A program made the translations under genes and the position numbers. A stretch of DNA of 64,000 nt, from NCBI RefSeq assembly GCF_014204865.1, contig NZ_JACHMG010000001.1:4490501-4554500 (forward strand), read 5' to 3'. Position 1 is the first letter of the stretch. Every line of letters begins with the position of its first letter. This DNA is from Amycolatopsis jiangsuensis. GTDB taxonomy: Bacteria; Actinomycetota; Actinomycetes; Mycobacteriales; Pseudonocardiaceae. The notes under the pieces are model-generated. The model was not told where the DNA came from. It ran no database searches and saw nothing but the letters and a program-made list of their open reading frames with translations. Shown here one piece after another: positions 17,431 through 26,084 of the stretch.

Positions 17431-18996
17431 CAGCGCGGCCCGGAACTCCGGCAGCGTCTCGGCCAGCACGTACGGCACGCGATACCCCGCGCACAACGCG
17501 CCGAGGTCGGCGCCGTGCGGGGTGCCGAAAACGCGTTCGAAACTGGCCGCGTGCTCCGGGGCGCCCTGCTCCAGCAGCGAGAAGATGCCGCCACCGTCGT
17601 CGTTCAGCACCACGATGGTCAGGTCCGGGCGTTGTTCGGCCGGGCCGGTGAGCAGGCCGGACGCGTCGTGCAGGAAAGTCAGATCACCCAGGAACGCGTA
17701 CGAGGGTGCCCGGTGCACGGTGGCCGCGCCGATCGCGGTGGACACCGTGCCGTCGATCCCGGCCACGCCCCGGTTGCGGTGCACCAGCACGTCCGGGCGC
17801 AGCTGCCCGGCCAGCGCCACGTCACGCGTCGGATTGGAGGAGCCCACCACCAGCAGCGCGCCCTCGGGCAGCGCGTCTACCAGCTCGGCCGCCATCCGCA
17901 GCCCGCTCGGCCACGGTTCACCGGCCAGCGTCTCCGACACCGCCCGCGCCGCGGCCGCGTCGGCCCGCTTCCAGCCGGCCAGCCACTCCGGGTCGGCCGG
18001 TTTGGTCGGCTCGGCAAACCACTGCCCGACCTGGCGCACGTTGTGCGCAGGCGCCGGCCAGTCCGAATCCGGCCGGACCAGCAGCACCTCCACGGCCGGG
18101 TCCGAAAGCACCTTCTGCACCTGCCGGAACACCGTCGGCCGGCCGAGGCACAGCACCTGCTCCGGCCGGTGCCTCGAGATGAACTCCTCCACGCCGAGCA
18201 GCCAGGCGCCGGACGAGATCGCCGTGCCGCCGGAAAGGCCGAGCCCACCGGTCTCCGACACCACCGGCCAGCCGTGCTGTTCGGCCCATTCACTCGCCGC
18301 CTGCGCACCGGTGTCGCAGGCGATGACCAGCCCGTGCCGCGCCGAGGGCACCACGAACGAGGGCAGCGCGCCGAAGTCGGGCAGCTCGGTCCAGCGGGCG
18401 CCGCCCGGGCGGCCCTCCAGCGATTCGAACCACTCGCCGTCGTCGTCGAGGTCGGGCACCAGCGGATCGCGGAACGGGATGTTCAGGTGCACCGGACCGC
18501 AGCGCCATTCGCCGTACGCCGCGTTCCACGCGCGGCAGATCTGGCTGCGCCAGTAGGAATTCTGACCCGCCCGGCGTTCGCCGACGGCCAGCTCGTCGAA
18601 GTACCGCACCGCGTCGCCGTAGAGCTGGTACTGGTCGATCACCTGGCTCGCCCCTGCCGCACGCAGCTCCGGCGGGCGGTCGGCGGTGAGCACGATCAGT
18701 GGCACGCCTGCCCGGTCGGCCTCCAACACGGCCGGGTGGAAGTTCGCCGCCGCGGTACCGGAGGTGCAGATCACCGCGGCAGGCCGTCCGGTGCGCGCGG
18801 CGATGCCAAGCGCGAGGAAGGCCGCACCGCGTTCGTCGATGCGCACGTGCAGCTGGACCCGTCCGGCGGCGGCCGCGTCGTACAGCGCGATGGACAGCGG
18901 CGCGTTGCGGGAGCCCGGGCACAGTACGACGTGCGAAACGGTGTTGCGGACGAGTTCGTCGACGATGACCCTGGCCTGCGCGGTGGAAGGGTTCAC
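17320..18996 (-). CDS. menD: SEPHCHC synthase (MenD)
   Basis: This 558-residue thiamine-diphosphate enzyme joins isochorismate and 2-oxoglutarate in the first committed menaquinone step. Family segments are visible: VVLCPGSRNAPLSIAL (residues about 23-38), RIDERGAAFLALGIA with the catalytic Glu, ICTSGTAAANFHPAV, and near the C-terminus LGDLTFLHD and NDDGGGIFSLL of the ThDP site. I start at GTG 18996 (VNPSTAQARVIVDEL), which fits the family; the longer open frame overlaps the divergent menB start. Length is normal. Confidence 0.93.
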   Translation of the reverse strand: MNPSTAQARVIVDELVRNTVSHVVLCPGSRNAPLSIALYDAAAAGRVQLHVRIDERGAAFLALGIAARTGRPAAVICTSGTAAANFHPAVLEADRAGVPLIVLTADRPPELRAAGASQVIDQYQLYGDAVRYFDELAVGERRAGQNSYWRSQICRAWNAAYGEWRCGPVHLNIPFRDPLVPDLDDDGEWFESLEGRPGGARWTELPDFGALPSFVVPSARHGLVIACDTGAQAASEWAEQHGWPVVSETGGLGLSGGTAISSGAWLLGVEEFISRHRPEQVLCLGRPTVFRQVQKVLSDPAVEVLLVRPDSDWPAPAHNVRQVGQWFAEPTKPADPEWLAGWKRADAAAARAVSETLAGEPWPSGLRMAAELVDALPEGALLVVGSSNPTRDVALAGQLRPDVLVHRNRGVAGIDGTVSTAIGAATVHRAPSYAFLGDLTFLHDASGLLTGPAEQRPDLTIVVLNDDGGGIFSLLEQGAPEHAASFERVFGTPHGADLGALCAGYRVPYVLAETLPEFRAALRPAPGLRVVEVRVDRTRHRGLHGRLRAAVAEAVTHS

Positions 18997-19092
18997 CGGC
19001 AGACCCCCGGTACCGCGCCGTCGGGCGTGCTCTCCCCCGCGGAGGCGGCATCGAGCACAGCGATCATGTCCACAGGTCCTATTCTCCCAAAC

Positions 19093-20016
19093 GTGGATGA
19101 CACCCGAGTTTCCGAGCTGTTCGACCCGGCCGTGTGGACCGCGATCGACGGTTTCGACTTCACCGACATCACCTACCACCGCTCCCGCGACAACCGCTCC
19201 GGCAAACGGGTGGTCCGCATCGCCTTCGACCGGCCCGAGGTCCGCAACGCCTTCCGGCCGCACACCGTCGACGAGCTGTACCGGGCACTCGATCACGCCC
19301 GGATGAGCTCCGACGTCGGCTGCGTCCTGCTCACCGGCAACGGCCCGTCACCGAAGGACGGCGGCTGGGCCTTCTGCTCCGGCGGTGACCAGCGTATTCG
19401 CGGACGGTCCGGGTATCAGTACGCGAGCGGGGAGACCTCCGACACGGTCGACCCGGCGCGGGCCGGCCGGCTGCACATCCTGGAGGTGCAGCGGCTCATC
19501 CGGTTCCTCCCGAAACCGGTGGTCGCCGTGGTGCCGGGCTGGGCCGCGGGTGGCGGGCACTCGCTGCACGTGGTGTGCGATCTCACCATCGCCTCGGCCG
19601 AGCACGCGCGCTTCAAGCAGACCGACGCCGACGTCGGTTCGTTCGACGCCGGCTACGGTTCGGCCGGGCTGGCCCGGCAGGTCGGGCAGAAGTTCGCCAG
19701 GGAGATCTTCTTCCTCGGCCGGGAGTACACCGCCGAGCAGATGCATCGGATGGGCGCGGTCAACGAGGTCGTCCCGCACGCGTCGCTGGAGGAGGTGGCG
19801 GTGGACTGGGCGTGGACGATCATCGGCAAGTCGCCGACCGCGCAGCGGATGCTGAAGTACGCCTTCAACGCGATCGACGACGGTCTCGTCGGGCAGCAGC
19901 TCTTCGCCGGCGAAACCACCCGGCTGGCCTACATGCAGGACGAGGCCGTGGAGGGCCGGGACGCCTTCCTGGAGAAACGGGATCCGGACTGGTCCGGCTA
20001 CCCGTACTACTACTGA
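19093..20016 (+). CDS. menB: 1,4-dihydroxy-2-naphthoyl-CoA synthase
   Basis: This crotonase-family enzyme closes the naphthoate ring of menaquinone. Clear motifs are GGWAFCSGGDQRIRGRSGYQ (oxyanion hole and CoA site), KPVVAVVPGWAAGGGHSLH and DVGSFDAGYGSAGLARQVG. I take GTG 19093 (VDDTRVSELFDP, 307 residues) by resemblance to relatives. ATG 19066 in the same frame is an alternative but has no well-placed Shine-Dalgarno. The frame stays open upstream through a segment reading VLSPAEAAS, which resembles the mini-ORFs found elsewhere in this window. menE follows 20 bases downstream. Confidence 0.93.
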   Translation: MDDTRVSELFDPAVWTAIDGFDFTDITYHRSRDNRSGKRVVRIAFDRPEVRNAFRPHTVDELYRALDHARMSSDVGCVLLTGNGPSPKDGGWAFCSGGDQRIRGRSGYQYASGETSDTVDPARAGRLHILEVQRLIRFLPKPVVAVVPGWAAGGGHSLHVVCDLTIASAEHARFKQTDADVGSFDAGYGSAGLARQVGQKFAREIFFLGREYTAEQMHRMGAVNEVVPHASLEEVAVDWAWTIIGKSPTAQRMLKYAFNAIDDGLVGQQLFAGETTRLAYMQDEAVEGRDAFLEKRDPDWSGYPYYY

Positions 20017-20036
20017 TTCCACGAGGAGGCTGGCTC

Positions 20037-21179
20037 GTGCGTGTGGTGTGGCTGGACGGCAGCGCCGCGGCGATCGCCGCGCTCGACGAAGCGGTGGCTG
20101 CCGCGCTGGACGGCGGCGAAGCGGTGCTGCCGCTGAACGCCGCGGACCCGTCCGCGCAGTCGCTGCTCGAAGCGATGTCGCCGGAGCAGGCGATCGAGCC
20201 GGACACCGCGGTGGTCATCGCCACGTCGGGGTCCACGGGCGCGCCGAAGGGAGTGCTGCTCTCCCCGCACGCGCTCACCGCGTCCGCGACGGCGACCCAC
20301 GCTCGTCTCGGTGGCCCCGGTCACTGGTTGCTCGCCACGCCCGCGCACTACATCGGCGGCCTGCAGGTGCTGATCCGCGCGCGACTCGCGGGCACCAAGC
20401 CGGCGTTCCTGACCGGCGAAGGCTTCCGTACGGATGCCTTCGCGGTAGCTGCCGCGCCGGTGCTCGCCGAAGCGGGCCCGCGGTACACCGCGCTGGTGCC
20501 AACCCAGCTCGTACGTCTCCTCGACGACGGCGGTGCCGGTCTCGCGGCGGCGAAGGCGTTCGACGGAATCGTGCTGGGTGCAGCGGCAACGTCGCCCAAG
20601 CTGCGTGCGCGTGCCCACGAAGCCGGCGTGCGGATCGTGCCCGCGTACGGCATGAGCGAGACCGCCAGCGGCTGCGTGTACGACGGCCTTCCGCTCGACG
20701 GCGTGCGCGTGGAGCCGGACGCGAGCGAGCGTCTGTGGATTGCCGGCGACGTGCTCGCCCACGGTTACCGGCTCTCCCCCGAACTGACCGCCGAGTCGTT
20801 CCGCGACGGCTGGTTCCGTACGTCCGACCGCGGCCGGTTGTTGCCGGACGGGCGGGTCGAGGTGCTGGGCCGTGCGGACGACGTGATCAATACCGGAGGT
20901 GTGAAAGTCTCCGCCGCAGCCGTGGAGCGGGTGCTCGGCGGCTGCCCCGGCGTCCGCGACGCCTGTGTGGTCGGCCTGCCGGACCCGGAGTGGGGCGAGG
21001 CGGTGGTCGCGCTGGTCGTGGCCGGGCAAGCCGACCCGGACGGCCTGCGTGCCGCCGTCCGCGCCGAACTCGGCGCCGCGGCCACCCCGAAACGGGTGGA
21101 ATTCACCGCAGAACTGCCACTGCGAGGTCCGGGAAAGATCGACCGCACTGCCGTACGCCACCATCTCGCCGCCACCTGA
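20037..21179 (+). CDS. menE: o-Succinylbenzoate-CoA ligase
   Basis: This 380-residue ANL-superfamily ligase activates o-succinylbenzoate with ATP and CoA. The P-loop ATSGSTGAPKGVLLS is near residue 62, followed by YGMSETASGCVYDG (A5), FRTSDRGR (A7), GRADDVINTGGVKVS (hinge) and the catalytic lysine in GPGKIDRT near the C-terminus. GAGGAGG about eight bases before GTG 20037 sets the start. MenE is short compared with most acyl-CoA ligases, and this length is normal. It is co-directional with menB and immediately downstream of it. Confidence 0.92.
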   Translation: MRVVWLDGSAAAIAALDEAVAAALDGGEAVLPLNAADPSAQSLLEAMSPEQAIEPDTAVVIATSGSTGAPKGVLLSPHALTASATATHARLGGPGHWLLATPAHYIGGLQVLIRARLAGTKPAFLTGEGFRTDAFAVAAAPVLAEAGPRYTALVPTQLVRLLDDGGAGLAAAKAFDGIVLGAAATSPKLRARAHEAGVRIVPAYGMSETASGCVYDGLPLDGVRVEPDASERLWIAGDVLAHGYRLSPELTAESFRDGWFRTSDRGRLLPDGRVEVLGRADDVINTGGVKVSAAAVERVLGGCPGVRDACVVGLPDPEWGEAVVALVVAGQADPDGLRAAVRAELGAAATPKRVEFTAELPLRGPGKIDRTAVRHHLAAT

Positions 21180-21185
21180 CCTCCG

Positions 21186-21475
21186 GCGCCGAGCCAAACC
21201 GGACCAGGCCAAACCAGACCGACCAGGCCAAACCGAGCCGGACCAGACCAAGCCGAACCGAGCCGGACCAAGTCGAACCGAGCCGAACCGTGCCCAGCCA
21301 GACCGAGCCGGAAGGTGCCAGACCAAGCCGAACCGAGCCGGACAGTACCCAGCCAGACCGAGCCGAGCCGAACCGCGCCGGGCCGAGCCAAACCAACCAG
21401 ACCAAGCCGGACCGTGCCCAACCAGACCAAGCCGGACCGTGCCCAGCCTGACCGAATCGGGCCGAGCCGGCGGGG
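21186..21475. repeat. Short-unit (about 5-base) repeat array downstream of menE
   Basis: Roughly 290 bases consist almost wholly of variants of CCGAA, CCGAG, CCGGA, CCAAG, CCAGA and CCGTG. They are organised into higher-order stretches such as CCGAACCGAGCCGGACCAAG. Because the unit is not a multiple of three and lacks stops, long spurious open frames run through it on both strands. No spacer/repeat alternation exists, so it is not a CRISPR array. Confidence 0.8.
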
Positions 21476-21779
21476 CGCGTTACCCGTCTGCCGCAACAAC
21501 CGCGCCCGTCCCCACCCCACCGCCAAAGCCGCCGGCCCACGGCGCAGCCCCGCCGTTGCGGTCAACCCCACCGCACGAGCCGCCCGCCCGCGCGCACCTG
21601 CCACCACCAACCGCAGCCGCACCAACCACCGACGTTCCGCACCATCGCAACACACCCGGGGACCCACACCGCGTTGCGACAACCCCACGACTCCGTCCCC
21701 ACACGTGCCTGCACCTCCGGAAACAGCCCGCCCCAGCCTCGCCGAACGGGTGACAGGCGCATGGCGTTGAATATCGGGC
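21476..21779. other. Spacer before menA with no recognisable gene
   Basis: This stretch is C-rich and open in several frames, but I see no conserved protein, no ribosome-binding site for an internal start and no clear hairpin. It may be an older, more diverged part of the adjacent repeat. The menA promoter is expected near its 3' end (around 21740-21770), where GTTGAATATC is the only AT-rich stretch. Confidence 0.5.
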
Positions 21780-22652
21780 ATGGCGACAGTCAGTGAATGG
21801 ATCGAAGGTGCCCGGCCGCGCACGCTGCCCAACGCGATCGCGCCGGTCGTGGCCGGGGTGGGGGCGGCCGTCGCGCTCGACGCGTTCTCCTGGTGGCGTT
21901 CGGTCCTGGCTCTGCTCGTCTCCCTGTCGCTGATCATCGGCGTGAACTTCGCCAACGACTACTCCGACGGGATCCGCGGTACCGACGAGAACCGGGTGGG
22001 CCCGCTGCGGCTCGTCGGCTCGGGTACCGCGGCGCCGAAGGCCGTGCTGGCGGCCGCTCTCGCCTGCCTCGGCCTCGCCGGCGTCCTGGGGCTGCTGCTC
22101 GTCGCGTTCAGCGGATACTGGTGGCTGCTCGCGATGGGCGCGCTGTGCATCCTCGGCGCGTGGTTCTACACCGGAGGAAGCAAACCCTACGGCTACCACG
22201 GCCTCGGCGAGCTGGCGGTGTTCATCTTCTTCGGCCTGGCCGGGGTACTGGGCACGGTGTACGTCCAGGCCGGCCGCGTGAGCTGGGCCGGAGTGGGCTT
22301 CGCGGTGGCTGTCGGCTGCTTCTCGATGGCCGTGCTGACCGCGAACAACCTGCGTGACATCCCGACCGACCTGGAGACCGGCAAGCACACTCTCGCGACC
22401 CGTATCGGCGACCGCGGCACCCGCCGGGTGTACGTGACGCTGGTGTCCGTGCCGTACGTGCTCACCGTGGTCCTCGGGATCTGGCACCCGCTGCTGCTCA
22501 TCGCCCTGATCACGGCTCCGATGCTGCTCAAGTCCGTCCGCGCGGTCGGCGGCGGGCAGCAGGGCCGTGCGCTGATCCCGGCGCTTCGCGACACCGGGCT
22601 GGCCATGCTCGCCTGGGCCGTGCTCAGCGCGGTGACCCTCGCCCTCAGCTGA
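21780..22652 (+). CDS. menA: 1,4-dihydroxy-2-naphthoate polyprenyltransferase
   Basis: This 290-residue UbiA-superfamily membrane enzyme attaches the polyprenyl chain to dihydroxynaphthoate. The first aspartate-rich motif is NFANDYSDGIRGTD (residues about 57-70). The second is NNLRDIPTDLETGKHTLATR (about 190-210). Around eight or nine hydrophobic helices fill the rest. It completes the set menD, menB, menE, menA, with menG and menJ 15 kb away. It converges on a cysteine-synthase-family gene nine bases downstream. Confidence 0.93.
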   Translation: MATVSEWIEGARPRTLPNAIAPVVAGVGAAVALDAFSWWRSVLALLVSLSLIIGVNFANDYSDGIRGTDENRVGPLRLVGSGTAAPKAVLAAALACLGLAGVLGLLLVAFSGYWWLLAMGALCILGAWFYTGGSKPYGYHGLGELAVFIFFGLAGVLGTVYVQAGRVSWAGVGFAVAVGCFSMAVLTANNLRDIPTDLETGKHTLATRIGDRGTRRVYVTLVSVPYVLTVVLGIWHPLLLIALITAPMLLKSVRAVGGGQQGRALIPALRDTGLAMLAWAVLSAVTLALS

Positions 22653-22661
22653 GCCGGAAGG

Positions 22662-23738
22662 TCAGCCGTCGAACCGGCCGGTCAGCAGGAACTCGTCGAA
22701 CCGCGCACGGTACGGCGCGAGGTCGATCTGCTGTGCCGCCAGCCATTCGTCGGAGTAGTAGGTGTTGGCGTAGCGGTCGCCGCCGTCGCAGAGAAGGGTG
22801 ACCACCGAGCCGGCCTGGCCCTCGCTCACCATCCGGGAGATCAGCCGGAACGCACCGTAGAGGTTGGTGCCGGTGGAACCGCCCGCCCAGTGCCCGGTGC
22901 GCTCGCGCAGCAGCCGGATCGCGGCGAGCGAGGCCGCGTCGGGGACCTGGATCATCTCGTCGATCACGCCGGGCACGAACGAGGGTTCGCAGCGCGGCCT
23001 GCCGATCCCCTCGATCCGCGACGGCATCCCGGTCGCGTAGTCCATCGCCCCGGTCTCCCAGGCACCGAAGAACGACGAGTTCTCCGGGTCGACCACGCAG
23101 ACCTTGGTGGTGTGCCGCTTGTAGCGCACGTACCTGCCGAAGGTCGCGCTGGTTCCACCGGTGCCCGCGCCGACGACGATCCAGCTAGGTACCGGATGGC
23201 GTTCCGCACGCAGCTGCGCGAACACCGACTCGGCGATGTTGTTGTTGCCGCGCCAGTCCGTCGCGCGCTCGGCGTAGGTGAACTGGTCGAGGTAGTGCCC
23301 GCCGGACTCCGCGGCGAGCCGTTCGGCCTCCGGGTACATCGCGGGCGCCTCGTCGACGAAATGGCATTCGCCGCCGTAGAACTCGATGAGCGCGATCTTC
23401 TCCTTGCTGGTGCGCCGCGGTACCACCGTGACGAACCGCAGCCCGAGCATGCGGGCGAAGTAGGCCTCCGAGACCGCGGTGGACCCGCTGGAGGCCTCGA
23501 CCAGCACCGTGTCCGGTCCGATCTGGCCGTTGACCAGGCCGTAGAGGAACAGCGAGCGCGCCAGCCGGTGTTTGAGCGAACCGGTCGGATGCACCGACTC
23601 GTCCTTCAGGTAGAGGTCGACGCCCCATTCCGGGGGCAGCGGGAACACGTGCAGGTGGGTGTCGGCGCTGCGGTTGGCGTCGGCCTCGATGATCCGGACC
23701 GCTTCCCGCACCCAGGCACGGCTGTGCGTACGGCTCAT
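22662..23738 (-). CDS. PLP-dependent cysteine synthase-family enzyme (Cds1/CysK2-like)
   Basis: This 358-residue fold-type II PLP enzyme carries the lysine segment [14 protein letters not shown] near residue 51, the substrate loop [14 protein letters not shown] near residue 82, and the phosphate-binding [14 protein letters not shown] near residue 190. The pattern [16 protein letters not shown] resembles the mycobacterial cysteine desulfhydrase Cds1 (Rv3684). The S-sulfocysteine synthase CysK2 (Rv0848) is also close, and I cannot separate the two. Its ATG overlaps the DUF4229 gene by four bases. Confidence 0.75.
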   Translation of the reverse strand: MSRTHSRAWVREAVRIIEADANRSADTHLHVFPLPPEWGVDLYLKDESVHPTGSLKHRLARSLFLYGLVNGQIGPDTVLVEASSGSTAVSEAYFARMLGLRFVTVVPRRTSKEKIALIEFYGGECHFVDEAPAMYPEAERLAAESGGHYLDQFTYAERATDWRGNNNIAESVFAQLRAERHPVPSWIVVGAGTGGTSATFGRYVRYKRHTTKVCVVDPENSSFFGAWETGAMDYATGMPSRIEGIGRPRCEPSFVPGVIDEMIQVPDAASLAAIRLLRERTGHWAGGSTGTNLYGAFRLISRMVSEGQAGSVVTLLCDGGDRYANTYYSDEWLAAQQIDLAPYRARFDEFLLTGRFDG

Positions 23739-24028
23739 GAGGCGCGGTCGTCGGCCTCGGAGTGGTCGCCGCGCAGCTGCGCGCGCAGCTGCGCCCGAGC
23801 GCGGGCGCGGGACTCGTTGCGCTTGGCCAGCCCGGCGGTGACCCGCTGGTTGAGCCCGCGGAAGAGCAGCAGCCCCAGCGGGAGGCCCACCACGAGACCG
23901 ATCAGCAGGGCGACCAGCAACGGCACCCCGACCAGCGTCAGTACCCAGGCGACCACGGCCACGAGCGCGAACCGCGCGATCAGGTAAACCGTCAGGTCAC
24001 GGGGCAGGTGGTCCGGGGCAGCACTCAC
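23735..24028 (-). CDS. DUF4229 small membrane protein
   Basis: This 97-residue protein has two hydrophobic helices (about 10-34 and 36-58: [19 protein letters not shown] and [20 protein letters not shown]) and a highly charged C-terminal tail rich in R, E and A ([15 protein letters not shown]). This is the layout of the actinobacterial DUF4229 family of unknown function. It overlaps the downstream PLP-enzyme gene as ATGA and follows the Lrp gene by 11 bases, so the three genes may be one transcript. Confidence 0.75.
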   Translation of the reverse strand: MSAAPDHLPRDLTVYLIARFALVAVVAWVLTLVGVPLLVALLIGLVVGLPLGLLLFRGLNQRVTAGLAKRNESRARARAQLRAQLRGDHSEADDRAS

Positions 24029-24039
24029 ATCGAAGCAGG

Positions 24040-24513
24040 CTACGCCCCGCCGACGGACTCCTCGTCCAGGCCCGCGTTGTTGGGCCGGCTCTCGAACCGG
24101 GTGGAAAGCACCACGGTGGTGTTCGTGCGTCCGACGCCCGGGATCCGGCGCAGGCGGCCGAGCGTGAGCTCCAGCTCGTCGACGGTGGACACGCGCACCT
24201 TCACCACGTACGCCTCGTCGCCGGCCACCGCGTAGCAGCTCTCCACTTCCGGCAGCTCACCGAGCGCCGTGGCGACGTCGTCGTCGGTGGCGGTGTCCGT
24301 GGGATGGATGCCGACCAGCGCGGTGACGCCGAGACCGACGGCGTTGGGATCGACCGTCGCGTGGTAGCCGGTGATCACGCCCGCGGCTTCGAGCTTGCCG
24401 ACCCGCTCGTGCACCGACGACGCGGACAGCCCGACGGCCCGGCCCAGGTCGGCGTAGGTGGCCCGCCCGTTGATCCGCAGCGCCGCGATGATCTTCCGGT
24501 CCAGCTGATCCAC
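24040..24513 (-). CDS. Lrp/AsnC-family transcriptional regulator
   Basis: This protein of about 157 residues has an N-terminal winged HTH (LDRKIIAALRINGRATYADL, then VGLSASSVHERVGKLEAAGV) and a C-terminal RAM effector domain (about residues 65-140). GTG 24513 gives the family length; GTG 24576 would add 21 residues and cannot be excluded. A target could be the adjacent cysteine-metabolising gene, since Lrp proteins sense amino acids, but no operator is evident. Confidence 0.85.
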   Translation of the reverse strand: MDQLDRKIIAALRINGRATYADLGRAVGLSASSVHERVGKLEAAGVITGYHATVDPNAVGLGVTALVGIHPTDTATDDDVATALGELPEVESCYAVAGDEAYVVKVRVSTVDELELTLGRLRRIPGVGRTNTTVVLSTRFESRPNNAGLDEESVGGA

Positions 24514-24868
24514 CGGGTCATTATGCGCACCACCGGACGGGCTGGCCCGGGCGGCCTGGAATGTCTCCTGTGTCACAGCCCCGGGCGGAACTCGCCCGCC
24601 GCGGCGACGGCGTTGGCGACCGCTTTACCCGGCCGATCCGCGGGCGTTCGACGTAAGTCCTGGTCAGAGGGTTCCTGTCCGGGCGGGCAGAGGGTACGGA
24701 GAGCGCCGAGATTATGTCCCTTTTGCACTTTAAGGGCTCTTTACCCAACGACAACCGTTCGAGTACCCGACGGGTGAAGTGCCACGATTGCCGTGTTGAC
24801 ATCCCGGCGCGACGGGCGAACGGCCCGATGCCTCCGGTATAGCAGGTAGGTCGTTAAGGAGGCGGAAA
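24514..24868. promoter_or_regulatory. Divergent promoter region of the Lrp and bldC genes
   Basis: No gene is visible in these 355 bases. They include an AT-richer stretch (24710-24745, with CCTTTTGCACTTTAAGG). A TTGACA lies at 24796-24801, but no -10 occurs at standard spacing; TATAGC at 24838-24843 is 36 bases away. A very strong TTAAGGAGGCG ribosome-binding site precedes bldC. I cannot assign the transcription start. Confidence 0.4.
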
Positions 24869-25081
24869 ATGACCGCGACCATGGGCGGACGGTTGCTCAC
24901 CCCCGGCGAGGTGGCCGCACTGTTCCGGGTGGACCCGAAGACGGTCACCCGCTGGGCCACCGCGGGCCGGATCGGCTCGATCCGGACCCCGGGCGGACAC
25001 CGCAGGTTCCGCGAGTCCGAGGTGAACGAGCTGCTGGCCGAGCTCACCACGGACGCGAGCGAGCCGGCGCGCAAGGCCTGA
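24869..25081 (+). CDS. bldC: BldC-family MerR-like DNA-binding developmental regulator
   Basis: This 70-residue protein is a single winged HTH of the MerR type (LLTPGEVAALFRVDPKTVTR, then GRIGSIRTPGGHRRFRESEV), matching BldC of Streptomyces in length and sequence pattern. BldC binds DNA cooperatively on direct repeats and controls the timing of development. AAGGAGG six bases before the ATG predicts strong translation. It is followed by a strong hairpin and stands alone, as in other actinobacteria. Confidence 0.92.
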   Translation: MTATMGGRLLTPGEVAALFRVDPKTVTRWATAGRIGSIRTPGGHRRFRESEVNELLAELTTDASEPARKA

Positions 25082-25097
25082 GGCACGCATTCGGAAA

Positions 25098-25153
25098 AAG
25101 GGTCGTGAGTGGTAAGAGGTGCAGCCGAGCACCGCTTACCGGTCACGACCCTT
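25098..25153. terminator. Long hairpin terminator after bldC
   Basis: AAGGGTCGTGA (25098-25108) pairs with TCACGACCCTT (25143-25153). Inside it GGTAAG and GGTGC pair with CTTACC and GCACC around an AGCCGA loop. The whole 56 bases therefore fold into one long, nearly continuous stem. It lies 17 bases after the bldC stop. The outer TCGTGAGTG resembles the arms of hairpins at 38838 and 53087. Confidence 0.8.
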
Positions 25154-25235
25154 CGTGCGTTCCCGGGTTCGCGACACATCCGAAGTTTCGGGCTAACCTG
25201 GGGTGCTGGCAGCCTGCCCGACGGAAGGACCCGGC

Positions 25236-25418
25236 ATGATTGCTCTGCTCGCAGCCGTGGGCGCGATCACCATCGTCGTCCTGTTGTGGCGCGTGCTGGG
25301 CGCCGAACGCATCCAGGTACCGCAACGCCGCCCACCCCTGGCCCCGGACGACGACCCGGACTTCCTCCGCAAACTCTCCGAACAACAGCTCGACCACCGC
25401 CCGGACGAGGAGTCCTGA
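25236..25418 (+). CDS. Small single-pass membrane protein (60 aa)
   Basis: The 60-residue product starts MIALLAAVGAITIVVLLWRV, one membrane helix, followed by a soluble tail rich in P, D and R (RRPPLAPDDDPDFLRKLSEQ). GGAAGGAC precedes ATG 25236. I do not recognise a family. It lies between the bldC terminator and a convergent lipoprotein gene 11 bases downstream. Confidence 0.6.
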   Translation: MIALLAAVGAITIVVLLWRVLGAERIQVPQRRPPLAPDDDPDFLRKLSEQQLDHRPDEES

Positions 25419-25429
25419 CGACCGAGTGC

Positions 25430-26032
25430 TCAGGCCCCCGACTTAAGTGTGGTGACTGCCGCTTCGGCAACCTTCGTCACCAATGAACAGGGATCGCTGT
25501 AGTCCTGCGAGCTTTGGTCGAGAAGGGCCGAGACCGTGAAAACCTCGTCATTCTTCACGCCAACGGCAATCTGACACCCACCACTCTTGCGGTCATCCGA
25601 AACACCTGCGAACGCAGCCGGGTAACCGGCAACGTCGGGCGCCACCTCGAAATAGCCGGCGCCCGCGTCGACACTGTTCTTGTAGGTGGTGGCCAGCCCG
25701 CCTTGCCCGGGAAGAAACCCGAGGCCGACGCTGTTGTCAGCGCTGTCGTACCACGAGCATCCGGGTGCGACAGTGCCACCTCCTTCCCTGCTCCGCACAG
25801 CCGCGAATATTTGTTGTGCTTGCGTTTCGGTGAGGGCAGAACAGGGATGCTGGTCGAATTTGGTCGTGTCCAGCGGAGTGGTCACCTGCGGCACCTTGGG
25901 CCCAGTACTGGACGGCGACGCAGGTACGTTGTCGGAACTTCCCGAACTGCCGCTCCCAGGGCTGGCGGAACAAGCCGCCGCAACGACGAGCAAGAGGCCA
26001 GTCATCGCGGCGCGGGTGATGTTTCGAGTCAC
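25430..26032 (-). CDS. DUF3558-like lipoprotein, copy 1
   Basis: This 200-residue secreted lipoprotein has a signal peptide ending in a lipobox at LLLVVAAACSAS, a Ser/Pro/Gly-rich linker, and a globular domain beginning HPCSALTETQAQQIF. The pattern of cysteines and tryptophan (GCSWYDSADNSVGLGF) is typical of DUF3558 proteins of actinobacteria, whose function is unknown. GTG 26032 is preceded by AAGCAAGGATGA. It is the downstream member of a tandem pair and most of its C-terminal half is identical to copy 2. Confidence 0.8.
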   Translation of the reverse strand: MTRNITRAAMTGLLLVVAAACSASPGSGSSGSSDNVPASPSSTGPKVPQVTTPLDTTKFDQHPCSALTETQAQQIFAAVRSREGGGTVAPGCSWYDSADNSVGLGFLPGQGGLATTYKNSVDAGAGYFEVAPDVAGYPAAFAGVSDDRKSGGCQIAVGVKNDEVFTVSALLDQSSQDYSDPCSLVTKVAEAAVTTLKSGA

Positions 26033-26084
26033 CGGGTCATCCTTGCTTCTCGAGCCCGTCAGGATCCCGTAACGGGCTGACGAC

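Noticed and set aside
17068..20016. A 982-codon plus-strand open frame through the menD region
   Set aside because: It is the high-GC antisense frame of menD joined in frame to menB. Only the menB part has conserved motifs, and menD on the minus strand has the full ThDP-enzyme signature.
21186..21475. Possible CRISPR array after menE
   Set aside because: Units are about five bases with no unique spacers and no cas genes nearby; it is simple-sequence repetition.
24796..24843. TTGACA and TATAGC as a bldC promoter
   Set aside because: The spacing is 36 bases, far from the usual 16-19, so they cannot be one sigma-70-type promoter.
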